DNA of 64,000 bases from Metallyticus violacea (GCA_030762175.1 CM060831.1:145405501-145469500); one strand, 5' to 3'. Positions 12,838 through 23,994 are shown, counted from the first letter of the stretch. Notes: generated from the sequence alone by a model not told the origin. Numbers and translations are program-made.

Positions 12838-14114
12838 CGAGGGCAGGTCCAAAATTTCCGGCCTCGCCGATAAGGATTATCGCTTTCACAAAACCCTTAT
12901 CTCGTGCCATATCTTATCTGTTAAGTAAATAGTTGCAGCTGTAACTTCCGCCCCGCTGTGTTCAGTTGTTTATATATAGTCGCATAAACAAGGCTATGTG
13001 TTCAAGATTGTGACATGTTCAAAATGGAGCATCGAGCTATTATTAAGTTCTTCTCATAAGAAAGACTTACGCCAAATTAAATTAAAGAGCAACTGGACGG
13101 TGTACATTGGGAAGCATCCCCCTCATATTCCACCGTAAAAGAATGGGCCAAACTTTTTCGAATGGATCGAGAAAGCATTGAAGACGAAGAGCGTGCAGGT
13201 TGGTCCTGGAGGTGCTCACTCCTGAAAACATCGCTCTTGTGTTAGGAGAAATTATGGAAGACAATTACAGAAATAGTAGCAAGGTTGGGCCTTTCTAAAA
13301 CAACAGTCCCACGAATTATTCATGAAAATTTAAACATGAATAAGGTTAGTGCAAGATGGGTGCCTAGACTTCTTTCCTCAGTCCAAAAACAGCAACGAGA
13401 CATCTGCTGTCAAGCATTTTCGGAGCTCTGCCATGGCAACGAGAGAGAAGTTCTACAAACCATTCTTACAACAGATGAAACTATGGTCCTCTACTATGAT
13501 CCCTTGTCCAAAAGAGAATCAATGGAGCCTCTAAGACCAATATCACTCAGCCAACCAAGATCATGGCCACAATCTTTCGGGACTGTGAAGGAATACCCTT
13601 CATTGACTTCAAGGAGAGGAATATCACAGTAAATTGGAGTACTATCAGCATAGTACTCCCATTTACTCGCCTACTGCACAGATTACGTGCTTCCATCAAA
13701 GAGAAAAGGCGAGGAAAACTGAGTGGTGGTGTGCGCCTTCTTCACGACAACGCGCCTGTGCAACAGCTCTTGTTGCAAAGGATGGTTGATGAAATGTGAT
13801 TTCAAGGGAGATCGACCATCCACCCTATAGCCCAGATGTAGCTCCCAGTGACTATTTTCTTTTCTCAAAATTCAAGAAGGACCTTCGAGGAAGGAAATTT
13901 AAGTGTGACGAAGAAGTGATGAATGCTGTTTATGCCCATTTTGCAGACAAGAGACAAGAATTCTGACTATTTGGGGGGGGGGGGTTGAAATATTAATTCA
14001 AAGATGTAAGAATGCATTGCAATAAAGGGTAGCTATATGGAAAAGGGGAATATAGTTTTAGTGTTTATCATAACTAGAAAATAATTAGGCCGGAAACTTA
14101 TGGATCTACGCTCG
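12838..14114 (+). mobile_element. D34D mariner, copy 3 (full-length ends, broken ORF)
   Basis: TA at 12836-12837, left repeat 'cgagggcaggtcc', right repeat 'ggatctacgctcg' ending 14114, then TG (mutated TA). Length is about 1277 bp, normal for mariner. The HTH remnant is near 13020-13350. MGLSKTTVPRIIHENLNMNK, WVPRLLSSVQKQQ and TTDETMVLYYDP (first D, preceded by TTD instead of TGD) lie in one frame to about 13530. LRASIKEKRR, LLHDNAPVQ, YSPDVAPSDYF and FKKDLRGRKF follow in shifted frames to about 13920. Several indels, including a G run at 13973-13984, prevent translation. Removing the element and one TA restores the reading frame of the host gene (SHI joined to PRLVHG), which fixes the insertion site exactly. 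Confidence 0.95.
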
Positions 14115-14679
14115 TGCCTCGTCTTGTACATGGCCTATTAGAAGATGACCCTGATCGTAGGACTCAATTTTGTGAGGTTATGTTAATGACAACGAGTTGT
14201 TTTCTAAGATAATTTGGAGTGATGAGGCATCTTTCAAATTAATTGACCACGCCAACAGACACAAGTGCACCTATTGGTTTACCATAACCACAGAACTGTC
14301 TTTGAGAAACAGCTGAATGAACATAGTGTTACTGTTTGAGGTGGAATTTCATGGAGTTATTGGACCTTGGTTTTTTGATGGCACAGTCGCTGGAGAGAAA
14401 TACCTGGAAATGTTAGCTATCTATTTCATTCCAGAGCTATAAATATATTACGATACTGTGCTTTCAACATGATGGCGCTCCAGCACATTATGCATTACTC
14501 GTGCGAAACTACATTTATGAATATTTTCAAGATAAAATACTCGTCCAGGCGGGGGTTAATAGAAATGCCACCTAGACCGCCAGATTTTACACCAATTGGT
14601 TTTTTTTTTCTTTTGGGGCTATTTTAAAGATAAACTATGCTACAAAAACACAAACTCTTGAGAACTTAAAAAAGGCTAG

Positions 14680-14681
<2 letters not shown>

Positions 14682-14732
<51 letters not shown>
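14682..14732. repeat. Poly(T) tract
   Basis: 51 consecutive T residues inside the C-terminal part of the 12413-14913 element; possibly expanded from a shorter run or the tail of a minus-strand retroposon. Confidence 0.95.
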
Positions 14733-14736
<4 letters not shown>

Positions 14737-15341
14737 AATTGATGCAAATACACGATTGTGCGAACAAGCGTCCCAGATCGTCTGCAGAGATGGGAAACAA
14801 TTTGATAAGCGTTTTTATGATTAATAATAATAATCATGTAGCTTCAATAAAGTGTTAATTCCATTGTACTCTAATTTTTCATTAAAATGGGTTGTGACTT
14901 TTGGCTGACTCTGTATACTGACATGGTTTTCGAAAGGCAGAGAAAGTGTTTTCGAAGAAGCAGGAAATGAAAAATTCTCTGATGATCTGATGCATTTGTG
15001 TATGAAGACAAGCCTTTCTTCCTCCCACATCATGTGAAACGCCTTGAAAAACACCTTTGTCTGTTGCAGAGAGATCCGGAACAGAAAATCTGATGATTCT
15101 GCTTGACAATGCAACCACACTCAATGCTGCATTCATAAGGGGTTGGTTTTGCTGCAAAGTATTCATGTCATGGAATGACCAGACAATTCTCCCGACCTAA
15201 GCCTTCTCGAGAGCTTGTGGGGAACTTTATGGAGATGTACAGCAGAATGTCAGCACGCAGGAACTAAAGGTCTTTATTATACGAGAGCTGTTCAATAAGG
15301 AATGATCATAATATTTTACAGGCATAATTTTTCGCGCTTTT

Positions 15342-15405
15342 CCAATGTATCATCAGCGTCCACCGCCTGTTTTTCCACAATAATAAACAGCATCAAATAC
15401 TATTA
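15342..15405 (+). mobile_element. SINE family A, 3'-end fragment
   Basis: Only the tail matches: 'atgtatcatcagcgtccaccgcctg' followed by a degraded 'aaacagcatcaaatac', equivalent to the last 60 bases of the full copies. The tRNA-like head is absent. Confidence 0.6.
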
Positions 15406-18031
15406 AAAATAATAAATAAGCTTCGATAGAGCATTAAAAAAAAGCATAAATACCGAAATAGTGCTTATATCTAATAAAGTGATTAGTGACTGGGAGAGTG
15501 TTTATACAATTAAATCGCCGACTATTTGACTGTCTTCTGTCAGTCACCTGATCAATTTACAACTTGTCGCGCATTTGAAAAATTTCGATATTTATGAATT
15601 GTAGGACATCCCATATTCCAATTAAGGCAATAAACTCTAACACAATATTATTGAGCAAACTGATGATTGATTTATTAAGGAACAATGTATCTTTTGAAAA
15701 CGTTGCATTTTCATGAACAAATCAAGATTTTAAATTGTATATTAAGGCATATGGGCATACTGTGTTGCGCAACTTTGCTTTAATTTTAATTACAATTTAA
15801 TAACCACGCTCTAGCTACCACTATGTTCTGTGCGACTTAACATTTATCTTTGATAATATTTAATTACTACATTTTGTGCAGCAGATAACTTTTATGTTAA
15901 GTTATAACTTACGCTGCACGTGTGTCACGTACTAAAGGGAATATTAAGGCTCCAAAGGAACCTTACAAATGTGTGTGTGCTTTGTTAAAATACGAGATAA
16001 TAAAATTAATAACATTTAAAAAAATTAAATAGGTTTTGCTTCCTTTTATTATAGTTATTATAATTTAAAAAAGCTAAAAAAAAAAAAATAGGTATGTGGC
16101 TGTTAAATTGAAACACGTTAAATGTGAAAACTGGATCATAAATATTTTTTTTAAAGTTTACATAAAAACCTCTTTAAAACATCCAGTAATTGAATAGTGC
16201 ATTACATACTTGCAAGCTTTTCTGTAAAATACGAGGTCCAACCAACTAAACAGTTACATGAATGGGGCACAAAGAAACATGCCAAAGTGGGCTAAAAAAT
16301 TTACATACAGCTAATATAGTTAAAGCAAGATAACTTCCACAGAAATATGAACAGTTATTTAAAACACGTTTCTTGAAAACAATAACGCCCAGTAAATGCA
16401 ATAAACCCGAATAGCAAAGATTCTCAAGAATAAGCTTGTTTTACCACTTTAAATTTTAAAATGTAAACCATTACATTTAAAATATTACATGTCTCTTAAA
16501 ATAACGTAAAGACAATCTTGGGACACAGTGGGGCGACTAAGAAACTCATTAATTTCTAGTGAAAGTCGAAATTACCCCCATTCCCAGAACATCTTAGCTA
16601 CGTCCACTAATGAAAGCTCAGGAGAGAATCCCCTTAAGCTGCCATGAAAAGCCTCTAAGCTCACAGAACCTTCAACGCAAGACATGCACAATCCATTTGA
16701 CAGTATCAAAGAAACGAGAAAGAATCAGAAATGTGGCACAAAAGGATTAACTTTTCATTCGCAAGTTACCTTCCTTGTGTTGCTGTGTTCATTTGATGAA
16801 TTAGTTTAAAAATATTTACTGAGTTTAGTTTGAATGTTGCAAAAAAAAAAAAAAAAAAAAAAAAGAAGAAGAAGAAAAAAAAAAGCAAACTTCTGAACCA
16901 AAAAAAAAAGTACAGTAATAATTCCTCTTAACATCAAAATCACAAACTTAGTTTAAGAACCTGGACACTGCGATCACAATGGAAGCTGTCAGAGAGTTCT
17001 TTCATCTGAAATATCAGCAATAAGTGTGTGTGAACTTCTGCCGTACTCTTCCAGCTTGTGCTCAACATTCTTCAAGGGAAAAGGTTTCCAGACCACCCGC
17101 AGCTGAGGCTTTCTTGAGTATCGGCTAATGGTTCGTAACGACCTGTGAGCAAGGCGGCCCTTTTTCTTTGCCGCGGTGATTGTTTCAGCAAACAATAGGG
17201 AACACCTGTTGAACACTGTTATTATATATTGCTTCCTCTATACACTAAATACCTTCAGTCTGCCCACTTCCCTGGAACAGCAACGTTTTCTATTCTATGC
17301 ATATCACTGCAGTTTAATTCGCTACGCCTAGCATGAGACCATGACGTTAATAATTAATTAAGATTAAGAAAAACATTAATTATATATGGTCTGCATCAGT
17401 ATAAAAATATAATATTGACAGAACCGTTGTAGTCATGTCAACCCTTTCGTGTGCAACAGAAATTATAAACCCCAAGTTTCCAGTTACATAGAATCGAGGA
17501 CTGTTAAATAAGGAACATCAAAATTGTTTTACAGGAATCTTTTTCACTCTAGGTTTCTATTCCTATCCATTCTCTGTATGTGGTATCAGGTGTCTATTTC
17601 TGTATTCGCAAATTTATTATTTATGTTTTCTATTTGAAGTGGTTTCCTGATTTCCTCCTGTTTTATTCCACCTCTTCTAGTTATTCCTATAGCTAATGTT
17701 AAAATGTTCATTCCGTTGCTGAAACTTATGTAATGTTTCGTCCTTCAGAATCTTAACTCATGCTTCACTGTCAAACAATACAGTTGGCACTATCACTGTT
17801 ACATAAAATTTTTGTTTATTTTATTTTTTTTTTATGGTTCCACAAAAATTAATGTGTTTTATTTATTTTTCTATTTGAAATAAGAAATTAAAAAACTCGC
17901 GTTGTTTTAAGTTTTGAAATCCTCTCTTAAAAATGAAATTTTTTTTTAAAAAAAAGGTTTATTTAAGTTAACATTCAAAAGTTAAAGTAGTTATATTCGT
18001 ATTCGTGTAAGAAGTTATGGAATATAAACTA
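15406..18031. other. Unassigned AT-rich DNA
   Basis: No gene recognised. Contains the A-rich tract at 16841-16884. At 17487-17545 the text 'gaggactgttaaataaggaa...ttttacagg' resembles 15283-15335, perhaps solo ends of another TA-inserting transposon. Confidence 0.4.
16841..16884. repeat. Poly(A)/GAA-rich tract
   Basis: 24 A residues, then AAG units and a second A run. Simple sequence read directly. Confidence 0.95.
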
Positions 18032-19439
18032 CACTGCTCAAACAAATTAGAGGAACCCATGTTTAAATCAAAGCCCCAAAATAAATATTGATACAATATA
18101 ATTTTTAACAGTCAGCTGTTATGTTGTGAAGTATTGTCTAAAATTGGAATAAAGATCTTCTAGAATTTGTTAGTTTTTCTCTGAGAAGAGTTGAAACCAA
18201 AGTGGGCGCTCTTTGACTCACGAAACTTCAGTCGCACGAGCAGCTTCGTGGATTGAAGATGGCCATTCCATTCGCTTTGTCTACAGGATTCTTCCTGTCA
18301 GTCTTTCTGTCATCCATAGGATTTGGAGGTGATATATATAGAGACAGGTGGACACAAGAGGTGGCCCGGAGAAGGGCATAAGAAGAAAACAACACAGGTA
18401 CAGGATAGATACCTTGTCCTATCAGCTTTGCGCAGACGCAAATCTACAGCCAGAGATCTACAAAATGATATACGAACAACAACTGGAGAGATGCTTTCTG
18501 ATCACACTGTAAGAAACAGACTGAGAAATGCAGGGTTGAGATCTGGAATCCTCCTTCAAGCCCCTCGTTTGACACGTCAGTACAAGAAACCCGGCTGAGA
18601 TTTGGTCAGAGTCATCTCAACTGGCAACTGCGCCAATGGAAGGCTGTTCTCTTCGCAGAAGTCAAGATTTCGTGTGACAGGTTGTGATGGTCGTACAAGT
18701 GAATGGAGACATCCTGGTGAACTCTTACTCCAGTCACTATTATTGAACATGGCAGGTTTGGAGGCGGTTTGGGCTGGCATTACTGTTGAGTCTCAGACAG
18801 AGCTTGTTGTTGTCTCACAGCTCATGAAAGTTGGTGTTTGCATTAATGACATCCTTCAACATGTCATACCCTTTGCTTATGGTACGGACCCTAATTTTTT
18901 TCTAATGCATGAGAATGCTAAATCTCATACAGCACGGAATGCCAAAGATGTCCTGCAGGAATGTCAAATTCGGGTGATGGCTAGGTCTGCATGGAGTCCT
19001 GATCTCAATCCGATTGAGCATCTGTGGGATAAGCTGGTAAAACTTGTTCGCGAGCGTTCTGCTGTGCCACAGGACCTGGGAGAACTCACAAATGAACTCA
19101 CGGTAGAATGGGAGAGAATCCTACAAATTTTTATTAGGAGGTCTGTAGGTGTTATGAAGTAATCCCAGCTCACGAAGGACACCTAGGTACTGAGTGTTAA
19201 AATAATAATGGAAACATTGATTACTAAGCAATATAATCTTGTATTTCCGCGTAGTTTTCTGTATCAATCAATAATTTGTTTGTATTTCTAATCCTGTGAA
19301 ACAAAAGTTAATTAGAATTCCAATTTAATTTTATGCAATTCTTCAATCTATAATTATTAATTTTCAAAAATTATATTGCATCAATAATTTATTTTGCGGC
19401 TTTGATTCAAACACGTGTTCCTCTAATTTTTGAGCAGTG
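18032..19439 (+). mobile_element. Tc1-like element with long terminal inverted repeats; inactive transposase
   Basis: The left end follows TA (18030-18031) as 'cactgctcaaacaaattaga', and the reverse complement of the right end (to 19439) is 'cactgctcaaaaattagagg'. The identity continues for about 70 bp ('aatcaaagcc', 'aaaataaat', 'attgat'). The transposase on the plus strand has an HTH region (18323-18598, GGHKRWPGEGHKKKTTQVQDRYLVL split by a stop, SDHTVRNRLRNAGLR) and a frameshift at about 18650 that destroys the first catalytic DES block (now AEV/SRFRVTGCDG). There is a long C-terminal frame to 19162 with MHENAKSHTARNA and WSPDLNPIEHLWDKL. Spacing to the final glutamate is 34 residues (DD34E), but the second aspartate, normally HDNA, is E (HENA). 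Two of three catalytic positions are therefore lost. Length 1408 bp. Confidence 0.94.
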
Positions 19440-19649
19440 AATCTTGACCTTATATGAAGCGATTGGGAAATCATTTACAATAGCTGTGTTTTACGAACAC
19501 AGCGCAATCTATTCTTAGGGCATTAGACTACTACTAGTATATCATACAGACGCTAGATAGCGGTTGTAAGCAGAGTGTGTAGCGAAAGGAAAAGATTCTT
19601 TTGTTGTGAAGTAGAGAAAGATGCGGACAAGATCCCCCCCCCCCGCCTG

Positions 19650-19915
19650 AATAGTGCTTAACGCCGGGTTTTACCACAGATGCACCACAGGCGGTGGGCA
19701 CTGATCATACATGAAATGATAAATTGGTAAAGAAGTTTTTTTAAAGGAAGGAAACGTTCCAGGCCAAAGTTTAGGGTACCTCCCCCGAATTTACCATTTA
19801 TGAGGACTGAGGAAAACCTGGAAATGCCTGTCAGGGAGGACGGTCCTGGTGGGAATGGAACCCCTGACCCCTGAGCTCAAGATTCCGCGCCTTAACGACC
19901 TCGGCCACCTTCGCG
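19650..19915 (-). mobile_element. tRNA-Ser-like SINE, family A, copy 4
   Basis: Minus-strand copy. Head at the right reads 'ggtggccgaggtcgttaagg' on the minus strand; the B-box region is degraded ('ggttccattccc'). Tail at left: 'ggcgttaagcac'. A C run at 19635-19644 precedes it. Confidence 0.85.
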
Positions 19916-20569
19916 CGCGACGTCTGTAGATTATGGACTAATATTATAGGTGTAAGGCTGTAGAGATAAATGAAATGAAATGAATTAATGACGGCGCAAA
20001 TGAGCTCGGAGTTCTTGACACTTTAAAGCTGTTTATTGAACATATAAAGTATGGAATCCATTGTCCTAGCAACGTGTTAAACAAGCATTGTTGATAGCAT
20101 AAACAAGCGCCGTTTTCAACATCTGTACGCTAATAATATGACAACCTTCAACTGTTTAATAACACAGCGAAGAACATGAGATTAATTTCACCATCAAACC
20201 ATGCCTAACACAGTTACAAAGTATTGTGTGGGCTCAGTTCAAGTGACTGTGTACAAAAAAAAATGTCCGTTCTGTTTGACATGTAAGAAAGAAAATTGGA
20301 AAAACTTTGTTTGAAAATGCGAAAATAACAAATGTCACAGCTTGCTTTTAATTTATCTGTGGTTTTTGAAACAGCACTCCAAATTGCAGTTACAGAAGCA
20401 GAATGTTGCACTGCATACCTCCTGTTTCTGTACAGAGTGATGTTATAACACAAAACAGCAAACCTATAGGAATTTAGAAATTCGATCAGATAACCTCAAA
20501 ATCTCATCCTGTAAATGCGTATTCTACATATAATGGCAAGCAACGTTGACATTTGAGCAGTTAAAAAAA

Positions 20570-21080
20570 CAGAGATAAAGGAGATTAGGTGCGAAGATGA
20601 TAGAAATTTGGAAAGAAGTCAGGAAAATAAATGCCAGATGTAAAGTGATGGCAGCTGAAAGTAAGTAAGTAAACAAAAAGGTAAAGAGAAATGTAAAAGA
20701 AAAGAAAAATAAATCCGAAACTTAGTGAAAGAGAAGAGAGGTAAAGTAGAAATGGAAAAAAGAAAGAAAGGAAAAAGCAAGGAAATAATGAGATGAAAAT
20801 AAAGAAATTGAGAAATAAAATGTGAAATTAAATAAGCATAACAAAAGAAAGGAAAAGAAATGGAAGAAGGAACGAATGAAGGACGAAAGAAATAAGACCG
20901 TTATGAAGCCAAGGAGATAGGTAGGAGAAATGAGAGAGGAATGAAGTGCTAGAAGAGAGGAAAACAATGACTACGAACATAGCGAAATAAAGATAAGTGG
21001 TAACGGAGAGTGAAAAGACGACGAAAGCATAATAGTGCGTGATATTAAAGAGCAGAGGCAGAAAATATGCAAAAAGTGCA
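20570..21080. repeat. Long purine-rich (A/G) tract
   Basis: About 500 bases dominated by A and G on the plus strand (aaagaa, gaaagg, gagaga), with few pyrimidines. It is not a perfect repeat. Apparent minus-strand open frames rich in S, F and L are a by-product of this composition. Confidence 0.75.
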
Positions 21081-21085
21081 CTCAC

Positions 21086-21090
<5 letters not shown>

Positions 21091-21141
<51 letters not shown>
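21091..21141. repeat. (AAT)n microsatellite
   Basis: About 17 uninterrupted AAT units. Confidence 0.97.
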
Positions 21142-21143
<2 letters not shown>

Positions 21144-22289
21144 CAGAAACCAGACGATCGTGAGTCAGAAAAGCAACACCAGAGATCAAAGCAAACGCGT
21201 CTATTTTCTGAGCCCACTTTCCATTATCTGAAACCTGAGAAGCAAAGTATACGCTTACATGCCTTTGGTGTTGAAGGCTGTCTCTAGCAAGCATGAGATG
21301 TGAGGCAGATTCCTCAAATCTATTTCTTACCCAAACAAGCAGCTAGGCAAAAAGGAAAGGGACAAAACATACTTTTGTATGTAAAGCTAAACGCTGAGGT
21401 GGTTCCTAATGTTGGCGATGACACGATGTGATTAATGGCGTGACGTCACCAGTTGGCGCACGCGCCCTGCATCGCGTCCTTTGTAATATTGTCATTCTTT
21501 ACATCAAAAGCGATCGGCGTACGGGAGTGCCATGGACCCCTGTCGGACTCTACAAATATGCTTTTGTTCTCTGGCACAGTTTCCAAACTGGGGTCGCAGG
21601 CGGGGCAGGGTTATCAAAACTGTGATCAACAGAGTACGTAAAAATCATCTGTCTCTCATGCAAGGCCTTTGAAAATGTACAATAAAAGTTTTAAACGAGA
21701 GTGGCGGTAGAAGTGATACAGAACGTGCATTGTTTCAAAACTTTTATGAAACGCTGTGAAAACCCTTTAAATGGCGTTATTCTTGTAATAATCCATGACA
21801 AAGTTTCAGTAGATGCGACCGTAGTTATTGTTTGACAGACATCTGTGTCCACTGCTATTGCATCTGCCATAAAAGAAGGAATAACGAGCCCCATGCATTG
21901 ACTAAACATTTTTAGAGAACTCAGCTTTGATTTGTTCATGAGACTCTGAACCAGTATCAGAAACGATTTTCTTCGGAATAAACGAGGTTAAAAGTGGGCG
22001 TACATGCACAAGAGGAAGCTTGCATCGGGTCTCAATTGAAATCACCGTGAAGGGTATAGCTGGAAAACGTAATTGGGGACAGTCGAAAGAAAATACCGAG
22101 ATTACCTTTTACAAGTGCGCGTATGGCCTCGGAACGCTTGGGGCGTGTCAACTGCAGTGAAAATAGATTAGTTCATGTTCCGACTTATCTTTACGGGATT
22201 ATTTCAGCATTACTAGATATAGGTTGCTTAATTTATTTCTAATAAAGTGCTGTATTCATGACGTAAAAGAACCAATTATCACAAAAAGT

Positions 22290-23100
22290 AGGTTTTTAAA
22301 TTATTAATTTATTTATTCACTTACCATGGCAAGAGTTAAGTCACGAGGCCTTCTCTCCCACTCTACCATGCGGATAAAACAGCAAAATTATAGAGTACAA
22401 TATACATAAAAAAATCAAATTAAAGATATGTATTGTATGTAAATATTGCATAATTTAATTTAGTTAAAAAGTTGATGAAGATAGTGTTAGAATTTCACTT
22501 GTTCTAAAATACTTTTTCTTGAGTACAAGGACAGGATGAAGGAGGAGGAGAAGGAGAAGGAGGAGGACCAGAAGAAGAAGAAGAAGAAGAAGAAGAAGAA
22601 GAAGCGAGAGGCTAACTGTTGTTATTCTGCTTTATTGTCCGACAATCTCTGACTTCAGGAGGAAGGGAGTTCCAGATTCTGGGAACTGACACGCTGAATG
22701 AGTTGAGTAGAAATGTGTTCGGTGACGACAGATAGACAGTAAAGTCAAGGTACGGACAGGTATACGAAGCGAAAGGCGATATGCTGAGGGGGGAGATATG
22801 GAGGATTTTGAACAGGAACGTAAGGGAATGGAAAGTCCTACGTTCTTTTACAGGTAGCCACGATTGTGTAGTGGTGTCACGTGATCAAATTTACCAGTGT
22901 TAAAGACGAAACGATCACAGTCATTATGAACGTGTTGTAATCTGGTAGATCTGCCCAGTATTCAGATTAGAGTACAAAACATCACAATTATCAAAGTGAG
23001 ATATAACAAACACTTGAATGAGATTCTTTTTGAGATTGAGAGGTAGATCTTTTGCTAAATGTTTTAATGTGTGAATCAAAGAAAACATTTTATTGCATTA
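22290..23100 (-). pseudogene. Non-LTR retrotransposon (LINE), 3' fragment of reverse transcriptase
   Basis: Read on the minus strand from about 23090: LIHTLKHLAKDLPLN, HFDNCDVLYSNLN, a degraded NDCDRFVFNTGKFDHVTP block, RRTFHSLTFLFKILH, and FSVSVPRIWNSLPPEVRDC. This is the thumb/C-terminal region common to Jockey/CR1-like non-LTR elements, where 'YCDVVY' and 'PRLWNSLP' are standard landmarks. After the stop, the 3' region runs through a triplet repeat (22535-22603) and ends in 'aataaataaatt' near 22305. A full element would supply reverse transcription from a nick; here the 5' part and the catalytic YADD region are missing. Two or more frameshifts. The 5' truncation is the usual LINE outcome. 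Which clade it belongs to is not certain. Confidence 0.82.
22535..22603. repeat. (GGA)n/(GAA)n trinucleotide repeat
   Basis: GGAGGAGAAGGAG grading into GAA units; lies within the 3' end of the LINE fragment. Confidence 0.95.
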
Positions 23101-23389
23101 TGAGCTCGCCGAAAAAAAATGCGCAGCAGGCATAAACAATGTCGATTCGAAAAATATTGGAAGCATTCGCTGACGCTGGATTCACAATGCCACTTTCAAC
23201 ACGTATGTTATATACAGGAAATGCATTTGTTCGATCATGTGTTCTGATGGCTAAATACACAAAAGCAGTTGTCTAGTAATAAGAACTACACAGATTCAAA
23301 TTCTCGTTATGCTTGAAATTTTAGTTGTTATAAGTTAAGTTAATGTTTAATATATATTTTAGTGAGCTATATGCCTTTGCAATTGGAAG

Positions 23390-23390
<1 letters not shown>

Positions 23391-23428
<38 letters not shown>
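23391..23428. repeat. (TA)n microsatellite
   Basis: About 19 TA units. Confidence 0.97.
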
Positions 23429-23432
<4 letters not shown>

Positions 23433-23657
23433 TAACTAAAAGCGGCTCGCGCTAAAGGACGCAAGAATTTAGGCAAATTAACGCTTCAATAGCCTCCGCC
23501 TTTGGTTTGTTTACTCTGCAAGTACAGACCTCGCGCACAGTAAGTTTGCACTTTTGAATCCGTTATTGTGGGAAAGAGAAAGCTGTTCAGTAAGAGACAA
23601 TGGCGGCTCGTGGCCCCTATAGAAGGGGAGGGGCAGGGTCATAACTACGTGATACCT

Positions 23658-23693
23658 GATATTCTCTCGTATCATGATATTCTCTCGTATCAT
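23658..23693. repeat. Perfect tandem duplication of an 18-mer
   Basis: 'gatattctctcgtatcat' occurs twice back to back (23658-23675, 23676-23693) without mismatch, suggesting a recent event. It sits next to the C-terminal limit of the hAT fragment. Confidence 0.95.
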
Positions 23694-23705
23694 CCTATGT
23701 TTGTT

Positions 23706-23994
23706 CTATCAACTCCTGGTTTATATAGAACTCTTCTAATTCAGCTGTTAAAGTACTCGTTAAGCCTTCTGTAGTCAATTCAGAAACAGCAATAACTTTG
23801 ATGAATCTTTTAATCGGTTTACCCTCCACTAATGTATCGTAATATCACCAAATTGTGACATGATTGTAACATCTGTCGTTTCGTCGGTCTGTACGGAAAC
23901 GAAAGTTGCTCTTTCTATTTCTTTTCTAATCTCATTCATATAGACACTGTCACTTCCGGCGATGCCAGCCAAGATTTTTTTTCAAACCAAAAAA
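23706..23994 (-). pseudogene. hAT-family transposase, internal fragment
   Basis: Minus strand from about 23994: KILAGIAGSDSVYMNEIRKE, then ATFVSVQTDETTDVTIMSQF. DETTD is the hallmark around the first catalytic aspartate of many hAT transposases. A stop and a +1 shift follow, then GKPIKRFIKVIAVSELTTEG and TSTLTAELEEFYINQELIE in the next frame to about 23706. Both blocks keep the family order. The N-terminal BED finger and the C-terminal dimerisation region are not found next to it. An A/T homopolymer (23990-24010) lies at the upstream edge. The neighbouring hAT relic at 25697-26723 cannot be the same gene copy, because its C-terminus lies upstream of this segment. Confidence 0.75.

Larger units (their letters stand above)
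12413..14913 (+). mobile_element. Mariner-like element inserted in the Tc1-like gene and itself interrupted
   Basis: The left terminal repeat 'cagggcgggccaaaaat' (from about 12414) and the right end 14888-14913 are inverted copies of each other; in 'gccaaaaattactacccatt' 16 of 20 positions match. TA lies just outside each end (12411-12412, with one extra A, and 14914-14915). Without the inner mariner the element is about 1.2 kb. Coding remnants run in order: AERVFALKTYYKSGHSLI (about 12538), then SVRRILL and AKFKSH just before the inner insertion. After it come [33 protein letters not shown] in an adjacent frame (first catalytic D), HGVIGPWFFDGTVAGEKYLEM, FQHDGAPAHYALLVRNYI (second D) and PPDFTPIGFFFL, where the third D is G. 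A 51-base T run lies near its C-terminal coding end. Confidence 0.87.
12001..15290 (+). pseudogene. Tc1-like transposase pseudogene, split by nested insertions
   Basis: The N-terminal part (about 12010-12225) encodes GRKSELSIFEQRQAK, then LSTWKIARRIGI, the first HTH of a Tc1-type transposase, followed by a frameshifted GRPQNLTPRKK-type hinge. Near 12385-12410 comes TFNLNRPDG, the segment that follows the first catalytic DEK motif in Tc1 proteins. The gene then breaks at a TA and resumes at 14914 as Y-stop-HGFRKAEKVFSKKQ, the continuation expected (YWHDLRK-type; the W codon is now TGA). Further on are MILLDNATTLNAAF (second aspartate) at about 15090 and SPDLSLLESLWGTLW (third acidic residue) at about 15190. 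The middle part, 12413-14913, is a foreign element. Multiple stops show it is dead and older than the insertions it hosts. Confidence 0.8.
19916..22289. other. Unassigned DNA with purine-rich tract
   Basis: No gene recognised. Within it, 20570-21080 is strongly purine-rich on the plus strand, and an (AAT)n array lies at 21091-21141. Around 21575-21600 'cagtttccaaactggggtcg' resembles hAT-type terminal repeats, but no partner end was found. Confidence 0.4.

Noticed and set aside
20722..21294. Minus-strand frames rich in L, F, S and a run of Y, looking like membrane proteins
   Set aside because: They arise from the purine-rich tract and the (AAT)n array; no independent motif.
21575..21939. hAT terminal repeat with downstream ORF
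   Set aside because: Only one end-like sequence and no transposase motif.
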